Shown in pieces: positions 47,169-57,112 of a DNA stretch of 64,000 nucleotides. The position numbers and the translations under genes were made by a program. The stretch spans positions 992,001 to 1,056,000 of the forward strand of contig NHNW01000004.1 of assembly GCA_002786025.1 (NCBI GenBank), written 5' to 3'. A model generated the notes under the pieces. It made no database searches and was not told the DNA's origin. It was given only the letters and a program-made list of their open reading frames with translations. The stretch comes from Zasmidium citrigriseum (taxonomy: Eukaryota; Ascomycota; Dothideomycetes; Mycosphaerellales; Mycosphaerellaceae). The first letter of the stretch is position 1; every line of letters begins with the position of its first letter.

Positions 47169-47599
47169 ATGGCCGACCAGTCCGCCGCATGGCCCGTCGC
47201 CGACCAGGCCCTCTCGCAGGAAATCCTCGACCTCGTTCAGCAGGCTTCCCACTACCGCCAGCTCAAGAAGGGCGCCAACGAGGCGACCAAGACGCTGAAC
47301 CGTGGTATCAGCGAGATCGTCATCCTGGCTGCAGACACCACTCCTCTGGCTATTTTGCTGCATCTGCCTTTGCTGTGTGAGGATAAGAACACTCCATACG
47401 TAAGTACACTCACAACATATATTGCGCGAAACTTCGGCTGACTTTCTTCCAGGTCTACGTCCCATCCAAGATGGCTCTTGGCCGTGCCTGCGGTGTCAGC
47501 AGAGCCGTCATCAGCTGCTCCATCACCACGAACGAGGCCTCCGACCTGATGGGCCAGATCCGCGCGATCAAGGACAAGGTCGAGCGTTTGATGATCTAA
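47169..47599 (+). CDS. SNU13: Snu13 / 15.5K RNA-binding protein
   Basis: Kink-turn-binding protein of the L7Ae/L30e family, part of the U4/U6.U5 tri-snRNP and of box C/D snoRNPs. Exons 47169-47399 and 47453-47599 give 125 aa; donor GTAAGT, acceptor TTCCAG. Diagnostic stretches are [20 protein letters not shown] (RNA-binding loop), [20 protein letters not shown] and [20 protein letters not shown]. The start [16 protein letters not shown] is typical of fungal Snu13. Nhp2 would be longer with a basic N-terminus. Together with SDE2 it makes two splicing factors in the window, in unlinked positions. Confidence 0.95.
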
Positions 47600-48324
47600 G
47601 AGTGTGCATGGACATTGGGCAGGGAAGTGAAAAGTGGTATCAGAGGATGTGTGCTGCAGGACTGGGAAGAAGTTTGGTTGCGCCCCGACATGAGCAAGAG
47701 ACGGCGCAAGCCCGTTGAGAAGTGCGAAGTCAAGAAGGAGGCAAAGACATCTGCAGCAATGCAACTAGGATACCACAAACAAATGAGGCAAATTTATCGC
47801 GAATAACGTTGTCAGCATGAGTCATATTGCAGTTGAGAAGCCGTGCCATTTGTTGATCTGAAGTGATTGAAGTGACGACAAGTTGAAAGTGAGTTCGAAC
47901 AGACAAGGCGAGGTGAGACTTCCAGGGCAAGGTGAAGATGACAAAGAAGAAGGAGAGCTCGAAGACGAAGGAAGGCAAGCTGGAAAAGAGAAAAAGAAGA
48001 TTTACAAGACCCATTCATTTGCATTCCCATCTAACCCTCTATCCTTCTATCCCAGTATCCAATACACCCAAAACAAGAATGGCAGCCAGCACGACCTGTT
48101 TGCGCCAAATATCAAACGCGAGAGAAAGGCAGCCAGCATGACCTGGGACGCCTACAAAGTCAAAGCAAAGCAAAGCGTATGTTCAATGTTGGTACAGAAC
48201 GCAGCAGAATATGCATGAATGGCAGCCAGCTTGACCTGTTTGCGCCAGGAATGGGTCTGAATGTCGTCGGTAAGGACTGGATGGGTTGGTGTGTTGGATG
48301 TTGGCTGGATGGGAGCGGAGGTGC
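47600..48324. other. Intergenic region between convergent SNU13 and Argonaute genes
   Basis: About 725 bp. The half nearest the Argonaute stop codon contains three imperfect copies of a roughly 29-nt sequence (listed separately). No supported ORF. Confidence 0.4.
48079..48247. repeat. Three imperfect direct repeats (~25-29 nt) downstream of Argonaute
   Basis: Copies at 48079-48107 and 48219-48247 are nearly identical (GGCAGCCAGC followed by GACCTGTTTGCGCCA, differing by two bases), and a third, shorter copy lies at 48128-48152. They sit 78-246 bp beyond the Argonaute stop codon, probably in its 3' UTR. No coding explanation found. Confidence 0.85.
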
Positions 48325-51300
48325 TCACATCCAGAACATCTTGTTGTTCAGGTCGGGATGCCAAGGATTCTTTTGATATGGGTCGTTGGATCTCAACCAA
48401 GCCTTCTTGACTTCGTCCTGCACAAATTGTTGGTCCTTGTCTCTCACACTGGCGTCGTTGTCGTAGAACTTCCTCAGATACAGGCTGGCGCGCTCGCAGA
48501 GCTTGTCGGCGTAGTATGCAGGGGAGGCGTAGGAGATGGCGCTGGTCGTGTGGGCGAAGTTGTAGCAGAAGCTGTTGGTGAGCTCTTGCAAGTGCTTCTT
48601 GCTGAGCTTCATGCCGTTCTCTCGGACGTGGTAGTGAGTGGGCTTTGCAGAAGTACCTTTCGCTTCAACCTCCCATGGCTTCTTGTCTCTCGGCTCCACG
48701 TCGTGCGACTGAAGGTAGAAGTCGAATTGGCCATCTTCGACATTGTAAGATGGCTCCGTGATGACGGTATCGACAACTGTGCCTGGCTTGCAGTTGCCAG
48801 TCTTGGTCGTGTTCTCCGCGTCGCCAGGCATTGGATAGAAGCGCGTGCTGTGACGCTTCACAACGATCACGGTCGTGATCTTGAGCCTCGACGGGTCTTG
48901 GCCAGTGACCATGTTCCATGCAGTCTTGATAGCATTGATCTCCTGGTCACGAACTTTATCAAATTGTGTCTTGCCAGTACCATCTCGATAGTAGAGAATG
49001 CGTGGATTCTTGTTGTGCTTGTTCTTGAACGCTATGATGTGTTGCTGCGCCATGCTCAACATGTTGGTGTATTCGATGTATTCGTTGCCGGCATCCTGAT
49101 AGCGAGCTGACCCAAGAAACGTTGCAAACTTGCCATCGACACTCCCAACAAGTGCTGCGATGCTTGGAGTATGTTTGGCACTTGACTGCTTGGGATGAAT
49201 AAGGTCAGCGCCCAACACCAGCGTATCGCACTTCCCATCATCAGACTTCAAAGGCTTGAAGTCGACACCAACGTAGTGATTCTCATTTCCTAGTCGGATG
49301 TTGACCTTCATTGCGTTGCTTGCCATGTATGGGAGAAGCTGCTCCTTCTGAGCTTCCATGCGTTCGACATTGAGTACGAGAGACGCTTTGCCATGCACCT
49401 GGTCCATTTCTGAGCGGAAGAAAGCATACGGCTCTCGTGTTGATTTGCCATTGACGATGAGTACGGTCAAATCTTGCGAGCCACTGAGCTTGTTCAAAGT
49501 GCCCTGACGATTGATTGGACCTCTGTGCTTGATGCCATTCTTTGGCAGCGCGTACAAGAAGTCATTGATGTAGCGATCAGAAGCCTTCGCGTCTATCTGC
49601 CCGGCTTGGACAAAAGCAATACCACGCGTGATCTCACGTTGCGTGGAGACAAAGGTTTGGTCTGTAGTCTTCCAAGCCGCAGCCTTCTTGACGTCGAAAG
49701 TGACAGGGCCATACCGGTAAAGGATCTCTGGCCGGTCAATCAGGCGGGACGGGACCTTCGCCATCTCAGTCTCAATCGTAATTCCGGAATTCCGCAACAT
49801 GGATGGCATTGGCTGACCGGGCTGAAGACCCAGTATCTTGAGTCCGTGCTCGAGAATTGCATCTTTGTTCTCTTCTGGTTTTCGAGCAGCAGCGTCGATC
49901 ATCCCTGCAACCATGTTGGAGTCGAGACGATCCAGAGTCTTATTGTAGATCTGACCTGGCACAAGTTTGAGCTGATCAGGCAAGTACCAGCACTGCTCGC
50001 CGTCTTTCGTGCTGCCAGTGTTGACGCAGAATTGCAAGTGCTTTGCGTTGCTTTTGTTGGCTTCCACTGGGTGGTTCTCTCTGAAGAACTTCCAGACATT
50101 CGTTTGTATCTTGTTGCTGTCCTTGAAGAAGGTCTGATCTGCAGATGTGTCGGAGAAGTCGGTAATGGTCTTGGTGCGTCGGCTTTCGTCGTCAATAGAA
50201 GTGTCTGCATCGCCGACCTTGTAGCGGTCGTACTCAATTCGCACTCTCTTTCCAATGAGGTGCTTCTTCGCCTTGTCGCTCTTTTCATCGTTCCGAGAAA
50301 TCGCATGACCAATCTTTTCAAAATGGGAGAGGTATTCCGAAACGAGAAGTGGCTGATAGAAGGCACTGAAGGCGCTGTTGACGTTGAGCAGAAGCTCTCC
50401 ATTGCCGGCTCTTACATTGCTGGAAAATCCGCTCAATGCAACCATGCACCATTTGCCAAGATCATGCTGTGGCGAGCCCTGGAAGAACTTATTGTCGCCG
50501 GTCTTGAAGATGTCAGGCGAGTTGCTGGCGGCGGAGGCGACTTCTTGACTGACGAGCAGATCCAGCGCCTGCTTTGTTGCGCTGTCCTGGTAGTTCGCAT
50601 TCTTGCCTTCTGCGTAGCTCACGAAATCGTCTAGAGGGATCTCATGCTTGAAGTCGACCCTCAGTTGGAGTGTTTCTGACTTGCTTGGACCATGGTAGTT
50701 TGGAACAGGCACGTTCTCAATGACTGCATTTGGCGTAAGATCATCGGTCAGAGGTGCCCAGGCGATGATTCTGCCTTCCTTGTTGTATGCGAATGAGTCT
50801 TTCTTTGCTTTCAGAACTTCGCTTAGTTCAACCAGTCGCTTGAGTAAGACCTTCTTCTTAGGAGCCGTGAAGTCTTGGTCTTGGAAACCATCGACCTGGT
50901 ATTCGTACAGCTTGGTGCCAGGAGTGACCTGGATCTTGAAGTGGTTGGTGAGCACCTCGCCAGTCTTGTTGTCATCAGCCTCTTCGGCAGGAGGCTCAGT
51001 CGTACCAGGTTTCTTCTGTGGGCCAAGAAGGGGCAGCTTCGTTTCTTTCTGCTTCTTCTTATCGGACTGAGGATAAACCAACTCATAGGCTTCCTTCAAA
51101 AGCTGCTTCGACAATGGAACATTCATGTAGGTACTTGTAGCCTTCACATCGTTGACAGCGTCCTCGAGCTCGTCTGAGTCGGCTGCCAATCTCTTGTTCT
51201 TATCTTCGTCTGTCGTCCTCTTTTCTCTGGTCTTCTTGTCAATGCTGGAGGCTTCATCAAGGAGCTTTTGAGCATCGTCCTTGGTCTGGATGATATTGGA

Positions 51301-51474
51301 GGCGTTGACAGTCGCATCACTGACGAAGCCACGCCAATGTTGGCTGTCATCGTACATCTTTGCCGGCGGCTTGCATTTCAGACCGCCACTGCACGAGAGG
51401 GCAAATTCTCTTGTAGGACATCGAAGACAAAGCTCATTGGGCCCGGATGATTTGGTCTTCTTCTTCGGTGCCAT
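48325..51474 (-). CDS. Divergent Argonaute (PAZ-Piwi) protein
   Basis: Small-RNA-guided silencing protein, intronless, 1049 aa. After a basic N-terminus comes an unusual cysteine cluster (C16, C19, C28, C34) and a charged helical region to residue 160. The Argonaute N domain starts near TNHFKIQVTPGTKLYEYQVD (176-195); the linker-1 region is WCMVALSGFSSNVRAGNGEL with LLLNVNSAFSAFYQPLLV (342-377); PAZ about 380-520; Piwi about 670-1030. Candidate catalytic residues are present: D757 in GADLIHP, E798 in DAGNEYIEY, D831 in YYRDGTG and the His of PTHYHV (947-949), so slicer activity is possible. It ends MFWM, unlike the usual MYFA-type terminus. QDE-2-like and meiotic-silencing Argonautes are the known fungal groups; sequence alone does not place it. 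Confidence 0.93.
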   Translation of the reverse strand: MAPKKKTKSSGPNELCLRCPTREFALSCSGGLKCKPPAKMYDDSQHWRGFVSDATVNASNIIQTKDDAQKLLDEASSIDKKTREKRTTDEDKNKRLAADSDELEDAVNDVKATSTYMNVPLSKQLLKEAYELVYPQSDKKKQKETKLPLLGPQKKPGTTEPPAEEADDNKTGEVLTNHFKIQVTPGTKLYEYQVDGFQDQDFTAPKKKVLLKRLVELSEVLKAKKDSFAYNKEGRIIAWAPLTDDLTPNAVIENVPVPNYHGPSKSETLQLRVDFKHEIPLDDFVSYAEGKNANYQDSATKQALDLLVSQEVASAASNSPDIFKTGDNKFFQGSPQHDLGKWCMVALSGFSSNVRAGNGELLLNVNSAFSAFYQPLLVSEYLSHFEKIGHAISRNDEKSDKAKKHLIGKRVRIEYDRYKVGDADTSIDDESRRTKTITDFSDTSADQTFFKDSNKIQTNVWKFFRENHPVEANKSNAKHLQFCVNTGSTKDGEQCWYLPDQLKLVPGQIYNKTLDRLDSNMVAGMIDAAARKPEENKDAILEHGLKILGLQPGQPMPSMLRNSGITIETEMAKVPSRLIDRPEILYRYGPVTFDVKKAAAWKTTDQTFVSTQREITRGIAFVQAGQIDAKASDRYINDFLYALPKNGIKHRGPINRQGTLNKLSGSQDLTVLIVNGKSTREPYAFFRSEMDQVHGKASLVLNVERMEAQKEQLLPYMASNAMKVNIRLGNENHYVGVDFKPLKSDDGKCDTLVLGADLIHPKQSSAKHTPSIAALVGSVDGKFATFLGSARYQDAGNEYIEYTNMLSMAQQHIIAFKNKHNKNPRILYYRDGTGKTQFDKVRDQEINAIKTAWNMVTGQDPSRLKITTVIVVKRHSTRFYPMPGDAENTTKTGNCKPGTVVDTVITEPSYNVEDGQFDFYLQSHDVEPRDKKPWEVEAKGTSAKPTHYHVRENGMKLSKKHLQELTNSFCYNFAHTTSAISYASPAYYADKLCERASLYLRKFYDNDASVRDKDQQFVQDEVKKAWLRSNDPYQKNPWHPDLNNKMFWM

Positions 51475-52212
51475 TCTTCTTCTTGCTTCTTTCTGTAGAC
51501 TTGATTCTTTCTGAAAACTTGTGGACTTTGTGAACTTGGGAAACGAGATTGGAAAGGAGGGTTGGGGGTATGGAGAGGGAAGAGGGGGGGTTGATGATTC
51601 CGAAAATCAAATCCAGACGGTCGTCCAGATGGTATATATCCTCCTAGTGGCGACAAAGCTATAGTCCTCTTCATTGATGTCTTCCTGAGTTTGCTAAGCA
51701 GCAAGCGATGCCATACAGCTGGAGGTCTAGGTCAAAGGCGACAAACGTTACCGTGAGGGTTTCGTATGCGGATCGATAGGCAGCATTGTCCGGGTTGAAA
51801 GGAGGTATTGTGGTCGCGACAGACGTCGGTCTCATGTCCTTAGAGGGGAGTACGTCTTCACGTTGCCGAACATGCAAGAGAAGCCGATAGAGGAGACGGT
51901 CTTTGTGTACGCGTGTTTCCATGCAAGATCCCGTAAGACCGACAGACACGTTCCTTCTCCAGAACAATTGTTAGGTGTAAGGGCCAGGCAATTGTATCGG
52001 ACTCTTTGACGAAAGTCTGCATCTAGGGGAGCTGGTCGAAGATTGCCGGACCTGAGGAAGATGTATCGAGTGTGGTCGAGTTTAGAGCCAATGCGTCGTT
52101 CCACGGAGGACTCGACCGTGAGGAGAACGGAACGCCGAAGGCGGCCACAATACTCAACTGTATGCGATTCTAGCATTCTACTCTAATTCTAAAGTTCATA
52201 TATCCTGTCGAT
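51475..52212. other. Intergenic region, Argonaute promoter and OYE 3' flank
   Basis: About 740 bp between two minus-strand genes. Frames at 51671-51967 and 51832-52176 overlap in different phases and show no domain. A purine/pyrimidine-skewed tract lies just upstream of the Argonaute start (51480-51600). Confidence 0.4.
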
Positions 52213-53565
52213 TTACAACTGCGCAGCCGGCGCCCCATAAGGAACCGCCTTCGCACTCTCAATATCCACAAACCCATAATTCAACATCTCACTATCCGCC
52301 TTCATCTTCTCCGACCAAACCCCCATATCCTTCATAAAAGCCTGCAAATTCTCCTCCTGGGACATGTCAATCGGCTCCTGGTCCTTGCCCATCTGCTTGA
52401 TCTGCGAGCCAGCAGTGACATTTGTCAAGCCAAAGTTCTGATCGTCCACGAGCTGCTTGATGGCGCCTTTGACTTTGCCTGAGAGGATGTCTTTGCAGAG
52501 GTGTGGTTCTTGGCAGAGGGGACGAGCGAGGCCGACGCCGTCGACGGATTGCAGGACGTTGACCATGGCGCCGACCGTTTTGAGACCTCCGGTAATGTAG
52601 ACTTTGGTCTTCTTCATGGCTGGGGCGATGAGTTCGGCGAATTCTAGGAAGAAGGCTTCTCGCTTCTTGGTGCTCTCGCGCTGGTGGGCGAAGGCGAGCT
52701 TCTCGTAGGTACCGCCGCTCAGCTCGACGAAGTCGAATGTGTTCTGCTCGAGCATGGTACACAGCTGCTTGGCCTCCTCTGGCTGGAAGCCCTTGTCCTG
52801 AAACTCGACGGAGTTGAGCTTGATGCCGAGAATGAAGGATGGCTTCGTGCGTTTACGGATCTCCTGGGCGATTTCTAGAATGAGACGGGCGCGGTTCTCC
52901 AGACTTCCGCCGTATTTGTCGGTCCGCTTGTTGGTCGTTGGTGAGAGGAATTGAGCAAGCAGATAGCCGTGAGCACCGTGAAGCTCGATGCCATCATATC
53001 CAGCCTTCTCGAGGTACTCGGCGGTGTGAGCCCAGCCCTCGATGAACCCAGCAATCTCCTGCTCAGAAGCCGCATGTGGCTTGGCAAAAGTCATGCCCAT
53101 GATGTTCATATCCAAGTGGACGTCCGACGCAGACACGGGGTCTTTCTGAATGTTGGCCGTGACCTGTCTTCCGGGGTGGGAGACCTGTCCAACCATGAGC
53201 ATACCATGTGCCTTGCCCTGCGTTGCCATCTCTTTGAATGCTTCGAATCGTTCGCCCTCGAATGGAGCGGTCTTGGGGATGATGGGGTTGCCAGCAGCCT
53301 CCAGATGGTCGTATTCGAACATGATGTTGCCAGTGAGAATGACACCAATCTCACCCTCGCCCCATCTCTTGTAGGCATTGATCAATTGCTTTGATGGGAT
53401 GCCTCTTGCCTCGAGGTTCTTCGGGTCCCAGCTCGAGAGACGCTCGGTCATGGCTCCCTTCATGAAACGGTTGGGAGCAGTTCTGCCGCTGAAGTCGAAG
53501 GTCAGGGGCTTGCCCAATGGCGCTGCGTCGACATTTTCGGACTCAAATCTCGTTGATGGTGCCAT
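52213..53565 (-). CDS. Old Yellow Enzyme-type NADH:flavin oxidoreductase
   Basis: FMN-dependent ene-reductase of the OYE family, 450 aa, single exon; reduces activated C=C bonds in electrophiles or in secondary metabolites. The TIM-barrel signature runs from PLTFDFSGRTAPNRFMKGAM through GVILTGNIMFEYDHLEAAGN, QVSHPGRQV, AGYDGIELHGAHGYLLAQFL, SPTTNKRTDKYGGSLENRAR to KVYITGGLKTVGAMV and GVGLARPLCQEPHL (phosphate-binding loop). The catalytic region has HGAH rather than the HxxN seen in classical OYEs, as in the bacterial-type or 2,4-dienoyl-reductase-like group, but no iron-sulfur domain is attached. The start at 53565 matches the family; the upstream in-frame ATG at 53949 would add 128 unrelated residues. 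Confidence 0.93.
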   Translation of the reverse strand: MAPSTRFESENVDAAPLGKPLTFDFSGRTAPNRFMKGAMTERLSSWDPKNLEARGIPSKQLINAYKRWGEGEIGVILTGNIMFEYDHLEAAGNPIIPKTAPFEGERFEAFKEMATQGKAHGMLMVGQVSHPGRQVTANIQKDPVSASDVHLDMNIMGMTFAKPHAASEQEIAGFIEGWAHTAEYLEKAGYDGIELHGAHGYLLAQFLSPTTNKRTDKYGGSLENRARLILEIAQEIRKRTKPSFILGIKLNSVEFQDKGFQPEEAKQLCTMLEQNTFDFVELSGGTYEKLAFAHQRESTKKREAFFLEFAELIAPAMKKTKVYITGGLKTVGAMVNVLQSVDGVGLARPLCQEPHLCKDILSGKVKGAIKQLVDDQNFGLTNVTAGSQIKQMGKDQEPIDMSQEENLQAFMKDMGVWSEKMKADSEMLNYGFVDIESAKAVPYGAPAAQL

Positions 53566-54280
53566 TGTGGGGGTATTGTCAGTGTCTTCAAGGTGGATGT
53601 GGAAAGGACAGAGACTCGACGAGAGAGTGTATAAGGTTGTAACACGAATGAAAGTTGAAACTTGGCCTTCTTTTCTAGCTTTGATCCCACACCGCGAAGT
53701 AAAGAGATGCTTAGAAATGCGTTGCTCGGTGCAGTGGAGGCGTTTTGACGCGATGGGTTGCGAATGGTGTGACGTAAACTCGGCATCTCCAATGGCGCAG
53801 GATTTTCCACGCGGTTCGGGCGAGACTCGTCGATCGGACCATTGCCTCATCCGGCAGAGTTGATTAGTGTTTCGTCGATGCTTTGAGGCTTTGATGTACA
53901 GGTGAGAGATGAAGTTGGAAGGACAAGACCACGCCTGCAAGTAGGGCAATGGCTCTTGGCTTCGAATCTCTCAGCTCGGACTCGCATCTCACTGAGATCC
54001 GAGATATCTCCTTGATCGAAGTACTCAACAATGGATACTCTTTTACTCATTCCACGTATTTATGAAGACGTGCACTGGCATGAGCACTTTCGACTTGCCC
54101 TGTTCGATGTCACTGCGCTGCAGAAATCGGCCTCATATCACGCCGTCGGGTTGATTGTGGCCGACACCAGTGAAGCTAAGAACAAGACCTTCGTGCACTA
54201 AAGATGTGCAAACAACAACTGCCATGGCCCGTTCCCGAAGATAGCTCAAGCTTGGAGCAAGTGAACTTGGTCCTGATTCT
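53566..54280. other. Intergenic region, OYE promoter and fRMsr 3' flank
   Basis: About 715 bp between two minus-strand genes. No supported ORF; the frame that continues the OYE ORF upstream to 53949 is judged non-coding. Confidence 0.4.
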
Positions 54281-55025
54281 TCACCAGCCACAGGCATCAG
54301 CAAGAATGGCTGCCAGCTGTTCCAGCTTCGTCTGATCCTCGCGATCGAATCCGTTCTCCAGCGCACAGTCGATATCGATAATGGCAACAGTCTGGCCAAG
54401 TACTTCAGTACTCTCCTCAAAGCACAGACTCAATCCTGGCATCTTACCTTCCCATTCTTCACAATCGGCACAACAATCTCGCTCTTTGACTCCGAGTCAC
54501 AAGCAATATGGCCAGGAAATTGCTCCACGTCAGGGACGAGTTGAGTCTTTTGAGTAGCAGCAGCAGCACCGCAGACTCCCTTGCCGAATTTGATCGTTTG
54601 GCAAGCGACCTATCTCGCATGAGCTTTGAGGAGGAATTCGCAATGTCGATGGTACACTTCGTTACCTTGCCTTGAAAAGGTCCGAGTATGAGCTGCTCGC
54701 TAGTCGAAGGATCCGCAACGTAAAAGCCAGCCCAGTTCACTTGGTTGCTAGGAGATGGCAGAGCATGGTATGCATGCCATAGCAGAGAAGCCGCATTCGC
54801 TGTGTTGCTAGAATCTCATCAGTCGACGATCAAATCTCGAATGGAAAACTATGAACTCACCAAACCCAATTCCTCTGCCCATCAAGCAGCCCCTGCGCCT
54901 GCTCAATGACCTGATCATACGCAGCCGCCTTGCTGACGCCCGTCTCGAAATTCGACGAGTCGGCGTGGACCTTCCATCGGTATCAGAATGGCTCTCGGTA
55001 TGGGAAGGAGTTGCGCGGTCACCAT
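54281..55025 (-). CDS. Free methionine-R-sulfoxide reductase (GAF domain)
   Basis: GAF-fold enzyme that reduces free Met-R-sulfoxide with thioredoxin, 175 aa. Exons 55025-55023 (only the ATG), 54970-54861, 54807-54666, 54609-54448 and 54391-54281; all phases close on a TGA stop. The first exon is inferred: in-frame sequence before VHADSSNFETGVSKA has a stop, and ATG|GTGACC with an AAG acceptor restores the usual start. Family landmarks: NWAGFYVADPSTSEQLILGP, ACQTIKFGKGVCG, QFPGHIACDSESKSEIVVPI and TVAIIDIDCALENGFDREDQ. The redox cysteines lie in ACQTIKFGKGVCG and HIACDSES. Divergent from the dienelactone hydrolase gene. Confidence 0.88.
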
Positions 55026-55423
55026 TTTGAGCAAGAGCGGGAACCAAAGTGGTGTTGTAGATATTGCACGTGAAGAAGGATTTGATGGAAGTGAGTAAAG
55101 GGTCGATGGAGCTGGTTTGTCCACTTCGGTGCCGGTGGATGCTCGAGTAGTAATGTGTTTGTGTCATTGGGCTGCGCCAAAGTTGTGGATAGTGGCATAT
55201 CCACAAACTCAATGGTTCAAAGCCAGGGTGGCCGAGATTGACCGGCCTCACAACCATCCGACCACCGCCCTGCGACGTCGCCTTGCACATCACGGTCTTT
55301 AGACATAGATCCGCCCAAATACCACATCAAAGAAAAGTCACAACAACACACTTCCCTTGAAACCCTCCTCTCCCCTACTCTCCTTCTTCACTCCCAGAAC
55401 TTCCCTTTCGAGCCACGACCACA
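55026..55423. promoter_or_regulatory. Divergent promoter region, fRMsr / dienelactone hydrolase
   Basis: A 398-bp gap between head-to-head genes that must carry both promoters. Minus-strand frames reaching in from the fRMsr side are unsupported. Confidence 0.4.
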
Positions 55424-56438
55424 ATGTCCCTCAAACCCTGCTGCGCAACCGGATCCCTCCACGCCGGCGAACCCAAAGGCCGGATCGCAAAAGTCCACGG
55501 CCTCGACTGCTACATTTCCGACGCACCAAATGGCAACCCCAAAGGCATCATCGTGATCATTCCCGATGCTTTTGGTTGGACGTTTCCGAATAACAGAGTG
55601 TTGTCTGATGACTATGCGAAGAGAGGTTTCACGGTTTATTTGCCTGAGTTTATGGATGGTATGTTCAAGGTTGATATGTGATGGATGTGATGCTAATGGT
55701 TTGTATATAGGGTTTGTGATGCCACCTGATATCATGGACTCTATGAAAGCGTTTTCTGCGACGGGATTGTGGAATCAGCTTGCGAAAGTCGGACACTTTC
55801 TGTATATGGTTCGCAACTTTGTGCCTTTTCTGTATTATTGCAGAGCGGCTGCGGCTGGACCACGGGTCTATGACTTCCTTAAGGCTCTGAAGAAGAATGA
55901 GGCCAAGGATCTCCCAGTTGGTACAGCGGGCTTCTGCTGTAGGTGTTGTCATGTCCGCAGCCACAGCAATGTACTGACTGGATCGCAGGGGGCGCTCAAT
56001 TCGTGACGGCGCTCTGCCACAACGAGATCAAGGCGGATGATGGCAGCCGACTGACCGTCTGCGGTTTCGTGGCCCATCCATCTTTCTTGAAATACCCAAC
56101 CGACATTGAGAAGATTGTACTGCCGTACTCCTGCGCCGCGTCGGAGATCGATCCGCAGATGTCTCCAGAGAACGCCAAACAGACCGAGGAGGTCTTGAAG
56201 TCAAAAACGGCCAAGACTAAGGATCAGGGCGTTGAGCATGAGTTTGTGATGTACAAGGGCGTACATCACGGTTTCGCTGGTAAGCTTTGCATATTCGATC
56301 GAGTTGTAGGATCTTGCTGACAGAATCGTAGTCCGAGCCGACGAAGACGCAAAGCACGAAGCAGAGGCTGGCAAGAAAGCCGAAGAGCAAGCCGTGAACT
56401 GGTTCTCCAGGTGGTTCACCAGTCCACCACCAGCATAG
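55424..56438 (+). CDS. Dienelactone hydrolase family protein
   Basis: Alpha/beta hydrolase of the dienelactone hydrolase family, 286 aa, with probable esterase or lactonase activity; physiological substrate unknown. Exons 55424-55658, 55711-55938, 55989-56279 and 56332-56438. The nucleophile elbow GFCWGGAQ is created by splicing exon 2 to exon 3 (Trp codon split). Other landmarks: MSLKPCCATGSLHAGEPKGR, SDAPNGNPKGIIVIIPDAFG, YAKRGFTVYLPEF, GVHHGFAVRADED with the catalytic histidine. The aspartate of the triad probably lies in the segment before KYPTDIEKIVLPYSCA. No signal peptide, so the protein is likely cytosolic. Fungal members of this type are widespread and sometimes near aromatic-degradation genes; none is here. 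Confidence 0.92.
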
Positions 56439-56509
56439 ACGGGTATTCACAGCCTTGCTAGAACCCATAACCCAGAACCCAGGAATCACAGGACAAGCCC
56501 ATAATGCAA

Positions 56510-57112
56510 TCACGACATCTTCTCCCTCACATAAAACAGCCTCACATCCGTCATTAAAGCCGCATAATCCTCCGGTCCCGCCCCTTCTTTCGAAACATCA
56601 CCCACAAGCTCGCCCATCTTCCCCAGAATGAACTTCGCATCCCCACCCAACTCAGCAGGTTTCCTCACAACCGTAATCCATCTCCACTCCTCGTCAACAA
56701 TCCAGTCGTCGTTATTCCTGGGCCTGATGATAGAAACCGCGATTGCGCCCTGCGAAGAAGCCCGTTGATTCGTCAGAGGGACATATCGGATCCAGAATGA
56801 CAACCTTCTCAGATCGTTGAGGTAGGGAGCATTGCACCGTAACCAGCGTAGAGCGTCCTCAGCTTTGGGGGCTTCGGAGTGCAGGACGAAGTCGTTGCAT
56901 TCGTAGTAGATGGGGAGACTTTCCGATCTCACTTGTTTTGAGACCCGCGTCAAAGGTGGTTGGATTGCCTGGGAATAGGAGTCTTGTTGATAGGAGTCGA
57001 GACGGAAAGTGACGGCTGTTTTGTCGAACGTAACCGCATATTCGTAGATTAGACTCCGGATCTCAGCCGGTAGAGCCAGCAGCCTCGAAGGAGGAGTCGA
57101 TTTGAATATCAT
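56510..57112 (-). CDS. F-box-like (2EXR-type) protein
   Basis: Single-exon 200-aa protein. The N-terminal RLLALPAEIRSLIYEYAVTF resembles the F-box-like/2EXR domain found in large fungal families, followed by IQPPLTRVSKQVRSESLPIY YECNDF, the usual LTRVSKQIRxExLP continuation. The C-terminal half is variable and acidic. F-box-like proteins can act as substrate adaptors of SCF ubiquitin ligases, but most fungal members have unknown targets. It lies tail-to-tail with the dienelactone hydrolase gene, about 70 bp apart, and divergent from the helicase gene. Confidence 0.78.
   Translation of the reverse strand: MIFKSTPPSRLLALPAEIRSLIYEYAVTFDKTAVTFRLDSYQQDSYSQAIQPPLTRVSKQVRSESLPIYYECNDFVLHSEAPKAEDALRWLRCNAPYLNDLRRLSFWIRYVPLTNQRASSQGAIAVSIIRPRNNDDWIVDEEWRWITVVRKPAELGGDAKFILGKMGELVGDVSKEGAGPEDYAALMTDVRLFYVREKMS

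Noticed and set aside
49474..50634. 386-codon plus-strand ORF
   Set aside because: Antisense to the Argonaute gene; no recognisable family and its openness follows from the opposite strand.
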